From Rubrivivax sp. (GTDB lineage Bacteria > Pseudomonadota > Gammaproteobacteria > Burkholderiales > Burkholderiaceae_C), in the NCBI GenBank assembly GCA_026785885.1, contig JAJAZC010000002.1, forward strand, positions 1-37,148: DNA of 37,148 bases, given 5' to 3'. Position 1 is the stretch's first letter. Every line of letters begins with the position of its first letter. Below the pieces are notes generated by a model, which worked only from the letters and a program-made list of their open reading frames with translations, made no database searches and was not told where the DNA came from. The position numbers and the translations under genes are program-made. Below are positions 8,470 to 18,751 of this stretch, piece by piece.

Positions 8470-9369
8470 TCAGGCTTTGAGCAAACCCTTCAGCAGCCGG
8501 GCCATCTCCGACGGGTTGCGCGTCACCGTGAAGCCGCACGCTTCCATGATGGCAAGCTTGGCGTCGGCCGTGTCGGCGCCGCCGCTGATCAGGGCGCCGG
8601 CGTGGCCCATGCGCTTGCCGGCCGGCGCGGTGACGCCGGCGATGAAGCCGACGACGGGCTTTTTCATGTGCGCCTGGCACCAGCGCGCAGCTTCGGCTTC
8701 ATCCGGGCCTCCGATCTCGCCGATCATGATTACGGCGTCGGTATCAGGGTCGTCGTTGAAAAGCTTCATAACATCGAGGTGCTTGAGGCCGTTGATCGGG
8801 TCGCCGCCGATGCCGACTGCGCTGCTTTGGCCCAGGCCAATTTCGGTCAGCTGTGCCACGGCCTCATAGGTCAGCGTGCCACTGCGGCTGACCACGCCGA
8901 TGCGCCCCTTGCGGTGAATGTGGCCCGGCATGATGCCGATCTTGATCTCATCCGGCGTGATCAGCCCGGGGCAGTTGGGGCCCAGCAGCAGCGTCTGCTT
9001 GCCACCGGCAGCCTCTTTGCGCTTCATCTTGTTGCGCACCTCCAGCATGTCCTTCACGGGGATGCCTTCGGTGATGCAGATCACCAGATCCAGGTCGGCT
9101 TCGACCGCTTCCCAGATCGCTGCTGCTGCGCCTGCCGGCGGCACGTAGATCACGCTGACGTTGGCGCCAGTGGCGGCTTTGGCGTCTTTGACGGTGGCGT
9201 GAATCGGAATGCCTTCGAAACTTTCGCCGGCCTTCTTCGGGTTGACGCCGGCCACAAAACAGGCGCGGCCGTTGGCATAACCCTGGCAGCCCTTGGTGTG
9301 AAACTGCCCGGTTTTGCCGGTAATGCCCTGGGTGATGACGCGGGTGTCTTTATTGATGAGGATGGACAT
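8470..9369 (-). CDS. sucD: Succinyl-CoA synthetase alpha subunit
   Basis: The 299-residue alpha subunit forms the alpha2beta2 enzyme converting succinyl-CoA plus ADP/GDP and phosphate to succinate plus ATP/GTP in the TCA cycle. The sequence shows the CoA-binding Rossmann start (MSILINKDTRVITQGITGKT), GGKQTLLLGPNCPG, the SGTLTYEA motif and, near the C-terminus, GHAGALISGG with the His that is phosphorylated during catalysis. Length is normal. It follows sucC by 14 bp and is followed 29 bp later by the kinase gene. Confidence 0.98.
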   Translation of the reverse strand: MSILINKDTRVITQGITGKTGQFHTKGCQGYANGRACFVAGVNPKKAGESFEGIPIHATVKDAKAATGANVSVIYVPPAGAAAAIWEAVEADLDLVICITEGIPVKDMLEVRNKMKRKEAAGGKQTLLLGPNCPGLITPDEIKIGIMPGHIHRKGRIGVVSRSGTLTYEAVAQLTEIGLGQSSAVGIGGDPINGLKHLDVMKLFNDDPDTDAVIMIGEIGGPDEAEAARWCQAHMKKPVVGFIAGVTAPAGKRMGHAGALISGGADTADAKLAIMEACGFTVTRNPSEMARLLKGLLKA

Positions 9370-9383
9370 GTCGTGGCTCCGGC

Positions 9384-10544
<1,161 letters not shown>

Positions 10545-10756
10545 GGGGGTCCTTGGCTGGCGTGGTCGGGTCGGCGGTGGGCGCTGCGGGCCGCCGCCAT
10601 GACAGCCGTGGCGATGTCGATGCCAGCGGCTGCAGCAGCGCGTGAGGAAGGACCAGAGGGCTCTGGACCCGGCTTGCGCGAGGGCGGCAAATCTATCATG
10701 CTGCTTTGCAACAAGAGCCGGCCCCAGCCCGATCCGGCGCAGCGGCCGAGGCCCGA

Positions 10757-11299
10757 TCAAACCTCGTCGAACGTCGGGTCGTCGATGCCTCTGATCACAC
10801 GCCGGATCACGTCGCTCTCAAAACCGCGGCCCATCAAGAAGCGCACCTGACGCGCACGTTCAGCAGCATCGGCTGGCGCTGCGCCGAAGCGTCGGCGCCA
10901 GACGTCGTGGGCGCGTGCCAGCTCGGTGCTGCGGGCCTGCTGCAGGGTGGCGTCGATCAACTCGGGCTCGTGCCCGCGCTGCTGCAGCGTCTGCTTGAGA
11001 CGCCGCACGCCATACCGTGCGCCCTGACTGTGCAGCACCGACGCAGCGGCGCGTTCATCGCTCAGCAGCCCAGCAGCGGCCAGTGCATCCAGAGCCGGTG
11101 CGATCTGCTGCTCGTCACTGCTGGCCCGGCTGGTCTCGTTGTCGGCTTCGTTTTCGGCCGCGTCGTCAGCCTGCTGGCGCCGGCGCGCTGCGTTGCGAAC
11201 ATGGCGCAGCAGCTTGCGCTCCAGCTCGTGGCGTGAATGCTCGCGCTGCGACAGATAGCGCAGCGCGCGGCCCTTGATCGACAGCGACCCGAAGGCCAT
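10757..11299 (-). CDS. recX: Recombination regulatory protein RecX
   Basis: The 180-residue RecX caps and destabilises RecA filaments. The three-helix repeat pattern is visible: [19 protein letters not shown] at the N-terminus, [40 protein letters not shown] in the middle, and [20 protein letters not shown] at the end. Between repeats one and two is a charged, Ala/Glu/Asp-rich insert (about residues 38-66) that makes it longer than the roughly 150-residue norm. It lies 62 bp downstream of recA, the usual arrangement for co-expression and SOS control. Confidence 0.93.
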   Translation of the reverse strand: MAFGSLSIKGRALRYLSQREHSRHELERKLLRHVRNAARRRQQADDAAENEADNETSRASSDEQQIAPALDALAAAGLLSDERAAASVLHSQGARYGVRRLKQTLQQRGHEPELIDATLQQARSTELARAHDVWRRRFGAAPADAAERARQVRFLMGRGFESDVIRRVIRGIDDPTFDEV

Positions 11300-11361
11300 T
11301 GCGGGCCTGTACTTTCAGATGCGTGGCGGTGCGGCCAGCCGCAACAACGGCGCTTGCTGCA

Positions 11362-12399
11362 TCAGCCCGCCGGCTGCACGCCGAGCAGCGGAATGCCGAC
11401 GTTCTCACGCACCTTGTTCTCGATCTCGCGCGCCAGCTCGACGTTCTCGCGCAGGAATTCGCGCGCGTTGTCTTTGCCCTGACCGATTTTTTCGCCGTTG
11501 TAGGCGTACCAGGCACCGCTCTTGTCGAGGATGCGCGCCTCGACGCCCATGTCAATGATCTCGCCCTCGCGGCTGATGCCTTCGCCGTAACGGATGCCGA
11601 ACGCCGCCACCTTGAAGGGGGGCGCGACCTTGTTCTTGACGACTTTGACCTTGGTCTCCGAGCCGATGATTTCTTCGCCCTTTTTGATGTTGCCGGTGCG
11701 GCGGATGTCGAGCCGCACCGAGGCGTAGAACTTCAGCGCGTTGCCACCGGTGGTGGTTTCGGGGTTGCCGAACATGACACCGATCTTCATGCGGATCTGG
11801 TTGATGAAGATGACCATGGTGTTGGTCTTCTTGATCGAGCCGGTGAGCTTGCGCAGCGCCTGGCTCATCAAGCGGGCTTGCAGGCCGGGAAGGCTGTCGC
11901 CCATTTCGCCTTCGAGCTCGGCCTTGGGTGTGAGCGCGGCCACGGAGTCGATGACGATGAGGTCGATGGAGCCGGAGCGCACCAGCGCGTCGACGATTTC
12001 CAGCGCCTGCTCGCCGGTATCGGGCTGGCTGATCAGCAGGTCCTGCAGGTTGACGCCCAACTTCTGCGCGTACTGAATGTCCAGCGCGTGCTCGGCGTCG
12101 ATGAAGGCCGCGGTGCCACCGACCTTTTGCATCTCGGCAATGACTTGCAGCGTCAGCGTCGTTTTGCCCGAGCTTTCCGGGCCGTAGATCTCGACCACGC
12201 GCCCGCGCGGCAGGCCACCGACGCCGAGCGCGATGTCCAGCCCGAGCGAGCCGGTGGAGACGACCTGGATGTCCTCGATCACCTCGCCCACGCCGAGCCG
12301 CATGATCGAGCCCTTGCCGAATTGCTTTTCAATCTGCGCCAAGGCCGCTTGCAATGCCTTGGCTTTTTCGGTGTTGAGTGCTTTGACGGGGGCATCCAT
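11362..12399 (-). CDS. recA: Recombinase RecA
   Basis: The 345-residue DNA recombinase and SOS coprotease. Characteristic segments are [17 protein letters not shown], Walker [25 protein letters not shown], the Walker B region [12 protein letters not shown], loop L1 [19 protein letters not shown] and the L2 region [20 protein letters not shown]. The ATG at 12399 gives [16 protein letters not shown], a normal N-terminus; the longer open frame upstream runs through the promoter and SOS box and is not coding. The expression signals are a LexA-type box at 12446-12461 and a CATAAT -10-like hexamer at 12431-12436 on the minus strand. Confidence 0.98.
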   Translation of the reverse strand: MDAPVKALNTEKAKALQAALAQIEKQFGKGSIMRLGVGEVIEDIQVVSTGSLGLDIALGVGGLPRGRVVEIYGPESSGKTTLTLQVIAEMQKVGGTAAFIDAEHALDIQYAQKLGVNLQDLLISQPDTGEQALEIVDALVRSGSIDLIVIDSVAALTPKAELEGEMGDSLPGLQARLMSQALRKLTGSIKKTNTMVIFINQIRMKIGVMFGNPETTTGGNALKFYASVRLDIRRTGNIKKGEEIIGSETKVKVVKNKVAPPFKVAAFGIRYGEGISREGEIIDMGVEARILDKSGAWYAYNGEKIGQGKDNAREFLRENVELAREIENKVRENVGIPLLGVQPAG

Positions 12400-12445
12400 G
12401 GGGTTCTCCAGAGTGGCGTGACTGGCCGTAATTATGGCTGACGGA

Positions 12446-12461
12446 CTGGATATGCGTACAG
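12446..12461 (-). promoter_or_regulatory. LexA-binding (SOS) box of recA
   Basis: The minus strand reads CTGTACGCATATCCAG, matching the CTGT-N8-ACAG consensus except for one base in the second half (CCAG). It lies 47 bp before the recA ATG and just upstream of a CATAAT -10-like element at 12431-12436, so a bound LexA would cover the -35 region. Confidence 0.8.
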
Positions 12462-12535
12462 TCTTTTCGGGGTACCCTCTTCGGGCGCACCAGGGCCAGG
12501 GCACTGCGCCTGACTCTCTATTGACCCGCTCGGTA

Positions 12536-12571
12536 GTTCGCTTATTCGTCGGCTTGTTCGTTCGCTTGTTC
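12536..12571 (+). repeat. Three 12-bp direct repeats upstream of the response regulator
   Basis: Three abutting units: GTTCGCTTATTC (12536-12547), GTCGGCTTGTTC (12548-12559) and GTTCGCTTGTTC (12560-12571). They lie in the 298-bp region between recA and the divergent response-regulator gene, just after a TTGACC hexamer at 12521-12526. Spacing close to one helical turn suits iterated binding by a dimeric OmpR-type regulator; that function is inferred. Confidence 0.8.
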
Positions 12572-12697
12572 ATGCATATTGCGCTGTTACCGCGCTGCCT
12601 AGAATCTGCGGCGCGAAGAACCGCAGGGCCAGCGGGCCCGACCGCGCGCCAGACAAGAGCTGCCGGCCCCAGAGCCGGGGCCGCAGGAGACAGCGCG

Positions 12698-13369
12698 ATG
12701 CGAATCCTTATTGCCGAAGACGACCAGGTGCTGGCCGACGGCCTGTTGCGTGCCCTACGTGCGGGCGGCTACGCGGTCGATCACGTGGCTGGCGGCAGTG
12801 AGGCCGATGCGGCGCTGGCCGATCACAGCTTCGACCTGTTGATCCTCGACCTGGGCTTGCCCAAGCTGCACGGCTTTGACGTTTTGCGCAAGCTGCGCAG
12901 CCGCGGCGGCAGCGTGCCGGTGCTGATCCTTACCGCGGCCGACAGCGTCGAGCAGCGGGTCAAGGGCCTGGACTTTGGCGCCGATGACTACATGGCCAAA
13001 CCGTTTTCGCTGCAAGAGCTGGAAGCGCGTGTGCGGGCGCTGACGCGGCGTGGCCTGGGTACCGCGTCCAACCTGCTCAAGCATGGGCCGCTGACCTTCG
13101 ACGCCACCGGCCGCGTGGCCTACCTCAATGACCAGATGGTGGAGCTGTCGGCGCGCGAGCTGGGCCTGCTGGAGGTGCTGCTGCAGCGCGCAGGCCGCCT
13201 GGTCAGCAAGGACCAGCTCGTAGAGCGCCTGTGCGAGTGGGGCGAAGAGGTCAGCAACAACGCCATCGAGGTCTACATCCACCGTTTGCGCAAGAAGATC
13301 GAGCAGGGGCCGGTGCGCATCGCCACCGTGCGCGGCCTGGGTTACTACCTCGAGAAGATCGCGGCCTGA
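12698..13369 (+). CDS. OmpR-family response regulator
   Basis: 223 residues. The receiver domain has the acidic pocket EDD at 7-9, the phospho-acceptor Asp51 in [10 protein letters not shown], and the conserved Thr/Lys switch residues in LILTAAD and YMAKPFS. The C-terminal winged helix (about 125-222) has the family's [21 protein letters not shown] and [16 protein letters not shown], ending [12 protein letters not shown]. It resembles the TctD/QseB branch. The ATG at 12698 is preceded by GCAGGAGA at a good distance, and the upstream open frame lacks domain content. The partner kinase follows 50 bp downstream. The regulated genes cannot be told from sequence. Confidence 0.93.
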   Translation: MRILIAEDDQVLADGLLRALRAGGYAVDHVAGGSEADAALADHSFDLLILDLGLPKLHGFDVLRKLRSRGGSVPVLILTAADSVEQRVKGLDFGADDYMAKPFSLQELEARVRALTRRGLGTASNLLKHGPLTFDATGRVAYLNDQMVELSARELGLLEVLLQRAGRLVSKDQLVERLCEWGEEVSNNAIEVYIHRLRKKIEQGPVRIATVRGLGYYLEKIAA

Positions 13370-13419
13370 AGCGCCGCGTTGCGCGCGGCCAGCTGCACGC
13401 TGCATGAGATGCTCAGCCG

Positions 13420-14937
13420 ATGCTGACGACCCCTGCGCACGAGCAGCGTTCACTGTTCGGGGAAATCCTCGACTGGATGCTGGCGCCGCTGCTGCTGCTG
13501 TGGCCGATGAGCCTGGGCCTGACCTGGCTGGTGGCGCAGTCCATCGCCAACCGGCCCTTCGACCGCGAGCTGGGCGACGTGGTGTTGGCGCTGGCGCTCC
13601 AAAGCCGCGTCCAGCAGGTGCAGCAGCAGCAGCCGGGGTCGGGCGCCGGGCAGGCTGCGGCGCACCGGATGGAGCTGGAGCACATTGCCGCCGCGTTGAC
13701 GCGTGGCGACGACGACAGCGAAGACCTCGTCTACTTTCAGGTGCTGGGCGAGCGCGGTGAGCTGTTGGCCGGCGATGGGCGCCTGCCGGTGCCGGTGGGC
13801 GAACCGGTGGACGACCGGGCGGTGCATTTTCGAGACGACATGCTGGGCGGCGAGCCGGTGCGTGTGGCCTACACGGCGCAGCTCGGCCGCGGTGACCGCG
13901 GCGAAGCGCTGGTGCAGGTGGCCGAGACACTGGGCAAGCGCTCGCGCCTGGCCACCGAAATAATCAAAGGCGTGCTGCTGCCGCAGTTCGTGATGCTGCC
14001 GTTGGCGGTGCTGCTGGTGTGGTTTGCGCTGGCCCGCGGCATACGGCCGCTGGCCGAGCTGCAGCAGCGCATCCGCCGCCGCAGCAGTACCGACCTGAGC
14101 GCCATCCCGACGCGCGACGTCCCCGACGAGGTGCGCCCGCTGGTCGACGCGATCAACGATCTCCTGCAGCGGCTCAGCCTGAGCATCGGTGCGCAGCGCC
14201 ACTTCCTGACTGATGCGGCGCACCAGCTGAAGACACCGCTGGCCGGGTTGCGCATGCAGGCTGAGCTGGCGGCGCGGCAAATCGACGGCAGCCCGGGCGG
14301 CGACACGGCGGCCGCGCTCCATTCACTGCAGCAGATCGCGCTGTCCAGCCAGCGCGCTGCGCACATGGTCAATCAGCTATTGGCGCTGGCCCGCGCCGAC
14401 GAAGGCGCGCAGCCGGTGCGACGCGAGCCGGTCGACCTGGCGGCGCTGACCCGCGAGGTGCTGAGGGACTTTGTCGCCCGCGCCATCGAGCGGCACATCG
14501 ATCTGGGTTACGAGGGGCCGGGCGCCGAGACCGTGGCGGGCCGTGACGGACCCGAGCCGGTAGCGGTGGCGCCGATGTCCGGCGAGCCGGTGCTGCTGGG
14601 TGAGCTGATCCGCAACCTTGTCGACAACGCGCTGCAGTACACGCCCCCTGGCGGCCGCATCACGGTGCGCGTCAGCGGCGATGCTTTCGGCCACACGCTG
14701 CTGCTGCAAGTGGAAGACACCGGCCCCGGCATTCCGACCGCAGAGCGCGAAGCGGTCTTCCGGCCGTTCTACCGGGTGCTGGGCACGCAGGTCGACGGCA
14801 GCGGCCTGGGCTTGGCGATCGTGCAGGAGATTGCTCAGCGCCACGACGCCGTGGTGTCGGTCAGCGATGCCGAGCCGCGCGCCGCTGCAGGGCAGACGCC
14901 GGGGGCCTTGTTCACGGTGCGCTTTCCCGCCGCTTGA
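13420..14937 (+). CDS. Sensor histidine kinase, TctE-like
   Basis: 505 residues. A first membrane segment at about 19-40 is followed by a periplasmic domain of about 145 residues with a Gln-rich stretch (VQQVQQQQP) and the two-component-sensor N-terminal pattern VYFQVLGERGELLAGDGRLP. The second membrane segment is around 187-208. Then come the phospho-acceptor His268 in AAHQLKTPLAGLR, the N box LIRNLVDNALQYTPPGGRI, and the G boxes VEDTGPGIP and GSGLGLAIVQEI. It would phosphorylate the upstream regulator. The TctDE family senses tricarboxylates in Salmonella, but no tctCBA transporter is in the window, so the ligand is unknown. The gene converges on rodA with a 45-bp gap. Confidence 0.92.
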   Translation: MLTTPAHEQRSLFGEILDWMLAPLLLLWPMSLGLTWLVAQSIANRPFDRELGDVVLALALQSRVQQVQQQQPGSGAGQAAAHRMELEHIAAALTRGDDDSEDLVYFQVLGERGELLAGDGRLPVPVGEPVDDRAVHFRDDMLGGEPVRVAYTAQLGRGDRGEALVQVAETLGKRSRLATEIIKGVLLPQFVMLPLAVLLVWFALARGIRPLAELQQRIRRRSSTDLSAIPTRDVPDEVRPLVDAINDLLQRLSLSIGAQRHFLTDAAHQLKTPLAGLRMQAELAARQIDGSPGGDTAAALHSLQQIALSSQRAAHMVNQLLALARADEGAQPVRREPVDLAALTREVLRDFVARAIERHIDLGYEGPGAETVAGRDGPEPVAVAPMSGEPVLLGELIRNLVDNALQYTPPGGRITVRVSGDAFGHTLLLQVEDTGPGIPTAEREAVFRPFYRVLGTQVDGSGLGLAIVQEIAQRHDAVVSVSDAEPRAAAGQTPGALFTVRFPAA

Positions 14938-14982
14938 CGAGCCTGCGGCTGGTGCGGGCGGCGGCCCAGCTTGGGACGCAGT

Positions 14983-16140
14983 TCAGCTCTGCATCAGCCG
15001 CCGGCTGCGCGCCACCGACATCAGGATGCCCAGGCCCAGACCCAGCGTGACCATGGCCGTGCCGCCGTAGCTGACAAAGGGCAACGGCACGCCCACCACC
15101 GGCAGGATGCCGCTGACCATGCCCATGTTGACGAAGGCATAGGTGAAAAAGCTCAGCGTCACAGCGCCGGCCAGCAAGCGCGTGAAGACGGTTGGCGCCT
15201 CGGCCGCGATCATCAGACCGCGGAAGATCAGGAAGGTGAAGCTCAGCAGCAGCGTCAACACGCCGGCCAGACCGAACTCTTCCGAAAAGGCTGCAAAGAT
15301 GAAGTCGGTGGTGCGCTCTGGAATGAACTCCAGGTGCGTCTGCGTGCCCTGCATGAAGCCTTTGCCCGACAAGCCGCCCGAGCCGATGGCGATCATCCCC
15401 TGCAGGATGTGAAAGCCCTTGCCCAGCGGGTCCTTGGTGGGGTCCAGCAGCGTGCAGACGCGGTGCTGCTGGTACGCGCGCAGCAGCGGCCAGTCGACGC
15501 CGGGCTGGCAGATCGCGTCGGCCGTCAGTACCAGGGCAAGGATGCCGATGCCGCCCAGCACCAGCACCGGAATCACCAGCCGCCACGACAGCCCGGCGAA
15601 GAAGATCACATACACGCCGCTGGCCAGGATCAACAGGGCCGTGCCCAGATCGGGCTGCTTCATGACCAGCCCCACGGGCACCGCCAGCAGCAGGCCGGCC
15701 ATCGCAAAATCGGCCACACGCAGCTGGCCTTCGCGCTTTTGAAACCACCAGGCCAGCATCAGCGGCATCGCAATCTTCAACACCTCGCTAGGCTGGATCA
15801 CCAGCGGCCCCAGCGCCAGCCAGCGCGTCGCGCCCTTGCGCGTGATGCCGAACACGGCCACCGCAACCAGCAGTGCCACGCCGGCCAGGTACAGCGGCAC
15901 CGCCAGCTGCTGCAGCTTGTGCGGCGTGATCTGCGCGGCGATGAACATCACCACCATCGCGATCAGCATGTTGCGGCCATGGTCGGCGAAGCGCGTGCCG
16001 TGATCGAAGCCGGCGCTGTACATCGTGGCCAGGCCGATGGCCGCCAACATCGTGATGGCCAGCAGCAGCGGGCCGTCGAAGCCACTGAAAACCTGGCGCA
16101 CACGCAGCCAGGGCGATGGCTGCTCGAAGGCCGCACTCAT
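14983..16140 (-). CDS. rodA: Rod-shape SEDS peptidoglycan polymerase RodA
   Basis: The 385-residue multi-pass SEDS glycosyltransferase polymerises lipid II during cell elongation with PBP2. SEDS landmarks are ATRWLALGPLVIQPSEVLKIA, MKQPDLGTALLI (with the catalytic-loop Asp), YQQHRVCTLLDPTKDPLGKGFHILQ split by loops, IPERTTDFIFAAFSEEFG and LPFVSYGGTAMV. Length is normal. It is the last gene of the mre operon, 33 bp after mrdA. Confidence 0.96.
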   Translation of the reverse strand: MSAAFEQPSPWLRVRQVFSGFDGPLLLAITMLAAIGLATMYSAGFDHGTRFADHGRNMLIAMVVMFIAAQITPHKLQQLAVPLYLAGVALLVAVAVFGITRKGATRWLALGPLVIQPSEVLKIAMPLMLAWWFQKREGQLRVADFAMAGLLLAVPVGLVMKQPDLGTALLILASGVYVIFFAGLSWRLVIPVLVLGGIGILALVLTADAICQPGVDWPLLRAYQQHRVCTLLDPTKDPLGKGFHILQGMIAIGSGGLSGKGFMQGTQTHLEFIPERTTDFIFAAFSEEFGLAGVLTLLLSFTFLIFRGLMIAAEAPTVFTRLLAGAVTLSFFTYAFVNMGMVSGILPVVGVPLPFVSYGGTAMVTLGLGLGILMSVARSRRLMQS

Positions 16141-16173
16141 GCTCGTTTCGACACGATCGCCAGCGCCAGGCGC

Positions 16174-18207
16174 TCAGCGCGCCGCGGCAGGCGCACGCAC
16201 CACGGCCACCCGCTCGCTGACCACGCCTGCCACAGAGGCCGGCTGGCCGGGCAGCGGCATCTCGGCGGCAGACCGCGGCGTGCCCATCGGCGCGCTGGAT
16301 TTGCCCTGCCGCGTCAGCACCAGGTCTTCTTCGCTGGGCACCTGGCCCAGCAGCAGGTAGTCGAAGACGCGGCGCGCCATTGGCGCTGCAGCCTCGGATC
16401 CGAAGCCGGCGTTTTCCACCACCACCGCCAGCACCACAGTCGGTGCGTCGATGGGCGCTGCGGCGATGTACAGCGAGTGGTCGCGCTTGTGCTCGTCGAG
16501 CTTGGCCGCGTTGTACTTTTCGCCGGCTTTCACGCCCACCGCCTGCGCGGTGCCGGTCTTGCCGCCGCTGGCGTAGGGCGCACCGGCGAAGACGCGCGTC
16601 GATGTGCCTTGCTGCGTCACGCCGTACAGGGCCTTGCGGATCAGCTCGGTGTGTTCGGCCTTCAGCGGCAGCGGCTCCAGCGCATCGCTGGCCACACGCT
16701 CACGCTGGCCGGTGATGACGTTTTCTATCTCGCGCACCAGGCGCGGCTTGAAGCGCTGGCCGCCCATCACCAGCGTGGCGGTGGCGTTGGCCAGCTGCAG
16801 CATCGTGAAGTTGTTGTAGCCCTGGCCGATGCCCAGGCTGATGGTTTCGCCGGCGTACCAGCGCTGCTGCTCCGGCTTCTTGTAGTAGCGCTTCTTCCAC
16901 TCGGTGGATGGCAGCAGGCCGGTGACTTCGCCGTCGACATCGATGCCGGTCTTGACGCCAAAGCCGAAGGACGTGAGCTGCTCGTGGATCAGGTCCACGC
17001 CCATCTCGTTGGCCAGCGAGTAGTAGTAGACGTTGCTGCTGGCAACGATCGAGCGCGTCATGTCCACCGCCCCGAGCCCCTTGTCGCCGTGGCTGCGGAA
17101 GGTGTGGTTGCCGAACTGGAAGGTGCCGCCGTCGTTGATGACGGTGCCCGGCGCGCGTTTGCCGCTGTTGAGTGCCGCAATCGCCATGAAGGGCTTGTAG
17201 GTGGAGCCCGGCGGGTAGGTGCCGCGCAGGGCCCGGTTAAACAGCGGCTTGTCGATGCTTTCGTTCAACTCGCGCCAGCTGTCGACGTCGATGCCGTCGA
17301 CAAACAGGTTGGGGTCGAAGGTCGGCTTGCTGACGAAAGCCAGCACCTCGCCGCTGCGCGGATCGATGGCCACCAGCGCACCGCGGCGGTCGCCGAACAT
17401 GTCCTCCACCAGCGCCTGCAGCCGGATGTCGATGGACAGCACCAGCTTGTCGCCCGGCGTCGGCGGGTGGCTGGACAAGCGCCGCACGGCGCGGCCGCCG
17501 GCGCTGGTTTCAACCTGCTCGAAGCCGGCCGTGCCATGCAGCTGTTGCTCGTACTTCTGCTCTAGGCCGAGCTTGCCGATGTACTCGGTGCCTTTGTAGT
17601 TGCCCTGATCGGCTTCGTCCCAATCCTCCATGGCCTGCTTTTCAGCCGGGTTGATGCGGCCGATGTAGCCCAGCAGGTGGCTGCCCGTCTCACCGAGCGG
17701 ATAGCTGCGAAACAGCCGCGCGCGCACATCGACGCCCGGGAAGCGGAAGCGCTGGGCCGTGAAGCGCGCCACCTCTTCGTCGCTGAGCTTGGTGCGGATG
17801 GGCAGCGAATCGGCGCCCTTGAGCTCGTCCTGCAGGCGCTTGAAGCGGCGGCGGTCGCGCGGGCCAATTTCGACCACCGCCGAGAGCTCGTCGATCAGCG
17901 CTTCCAACTCGGCAGCGCGGCCGCGGCTGCCGGCCAGCCGGGGCGAAATCTCCAGCGTGTAAGCCGAGTAGTTGGTGGCCAGCACGACGCCGTTGCGGTC
18001 GACGATCAAGCCGCGGTTGGGCACCACGGGCACCACCGCAATGCGGTTGGCCTCGGCCTGCAGCGCCAGCTCGTCGTGGCGGATGACCTGCAGGTACACC
18101 AGCCGCGCGGTAAGCAACACAAAGGCCAGCACCACAAACACCGCAGCGGCCAGCAAACGGCCGTGGAAGCGGTTGATCTCTTGTTCGACGTTGCGCAGGA
18201 CGGTCAT
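16174..18207 (-). CDS. mrdA: Penicillin-binding protein 2, peptidoglycan transpeptidase
   Basis: The class B PBP, about 677 residues, cross-links peptidoglycan during elongation and pairs with RodA. One N-terminal membrane anchor (about 22-42, LAAAVFVVLAFVLLTARLVYL) is followed by the pedestal domain (PNRGLIVDRNGVVLATN, LLGYIGRINP, GLEQKYEQQLHG) and the transpeptidase domain with PGSTYKPF (S-x-x-K nucleophile), SSNVYYY (S-x-N) and GGKTGTAQ (K-T-G). The ATG at 18207 (MTVLRNVEQEINRF) was chosen over an in-frame GTG at 18225; neither has a clear Shine-Dalgarno. With the ATG start the gap to the mreD stop is 25 bp. Confidence 0.95.
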   Translation of the reverse strand: MTVLRNVEQEINRFHGRLLAAAVFVVLAFVLLTARLVYLQVIRHDELALQAEANRIAVVPVVPNRGLIVDRNGVVLATNYSAYTLEISPRLAGSRGRAAELEALIDELSAVVEIGPRDRRRFKRLQDELKGADSLPIRTKLSDEEVARFTAQRFRFPGVDVRARLFRSYPLGETGSHLLGYIGRINPAEKQAMEDWDEADQGNYKGTEYIGKLGLEQKYEQQLHGTAGFEQVETSAGGRAVRRLSSHPPTPGDKLVLSIDIRLQALVEDMFGDRRGALVAIDPRSGEVLAFVSKPTFDPNLFVDGIDVDSWRELNESIDKPLFNRALRGTYPPGSTYKPFMAIAALNSGKRAPGTVINDGGTFQFGNHTFRSHGDKGLGAVDMTRSIVASSNVYYYSLANEMGVDLIHEQLTSFGFGVKTGIDVDGEVTGLLPSTEWKKRYYKKPEQQRWYAGETISLGIGQGYNNFTMLQLANATATLVMGGQRFKPRLVREIENVITGQRERVASDALEPLPLKAEHTELIRKALYGVTQQGTSTRVFAGAPYASGGKTGTAQAVGVKAGEKYNAAKLDEHKRDHSLYIAAAPIDAPTVVLAVVVENAGFGSEAAAPMARRVFDYLLLGQVPSEEDLVLTRQGKSSAPMGTPRSAAEMPLPGQPASVAGVVSERVAVVRAPAAAR

Positions 18208-18232
18208 CGCAGGGGCCGAAGTCACACGGGGC

Positions 18233-18751
18233 TCACAGGGGTCGATTCTGGTCTGGATCGGGCGCCCGGCGCTGCGGTGCCAGCAGCGCCAGCGTGACCA
18301 GCGGCCACAACAGCGCCTCTAGTGCCGGCGCCAGCAGGATCCACCAGCCGGGGAACATGTCGCCGGCCAGCATGCGCACTGCCAGCATCACGCCTTTGGC
18401 GGCATAGAACACCGGCACGATCTGCAGCGCCTGCTCGACGACGCCGAACCACAGCAACCGGCGGTGGATGGTGATGGCCACGTAGCTCAGCATTGTGTAG
18501 GCCAACGCATGCTGGCCCAGCAGCGCGCCCTGGTGCACGTCCATCATCAAACCGAACAGGAAAGCCACGCCGACGCCGACACGCCGCGGCTGGTGCACGT
18601 TCCAGAACACCAGAGCCACGGCCAGCAGGTCCGGCATGGCCGGCATGCGGCCCAGCGGCAGCAAGTTGACGGCAAAGGCCAGCAGCAGCGTCAGCGCGAT
18701 GAAGAACGGGTTTGCCGGCAGCAGCAGCTGGTCGCCCCGCGGCATGATCAT
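18233..18751 (-). CDS. mreD: Rod shape-determining membrane protein MreD
   Basis: A 172-residue protein of five to six membrane helices, with the family landmarks RMPAMPDLLAVALVFWNVHQPRRVGVGVAFLFGLMMDV and LGQHALAYTMLSYVA. It belongs to the elongasome with MreC, RodA and PBP2. The start is uncertain by two codons (18751 or 18745). The minus strand has GCAGGAGCC before 18751, a fair Shine-Dalgarno. A 29-bp tandem repeat covers this initiation region. Confidence 0.93.
   Translation of the reverse strand: MIMPRGDQLLLPANPFFIALTLLLAFAVNLLPLGRMPAMPDLLAVALVFWNVHQPRRVGVGVAFLFGLMMDVHQGALLGQHALAYTMLSYVAITIHRRLLWFGVVEQALQIVPVFYAAKGVMLAVRMLAGDMFPGWWILLAPALEALLWPLVTLALLAPQRRAPDPDQNRPL

Noticed and set aside
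10545-10756. Promoter of sucCD in the recX-sucC gap
   Set aside because: A TAGATT-like -10 is present on the minus strand, but no acceptable -35 at the right spacing was found.
12434-12697. N-terminal extension of the response regulator, and the matching minus-strand extension of RecA
   Set aside because: The frames pass through the SOS box and the direct repeats. The ATGs at 12698 and 12399 have normal family N-termini, and the response regulator has a Shine-Dalgarno.
14971-17565. A plus-strand open frame of 864 codons
   Set aside because: It runs antisense across rodA and mrdA, whose catalytic motifs are clear on the minus strand. Long antisense frames are expected at this GC content.
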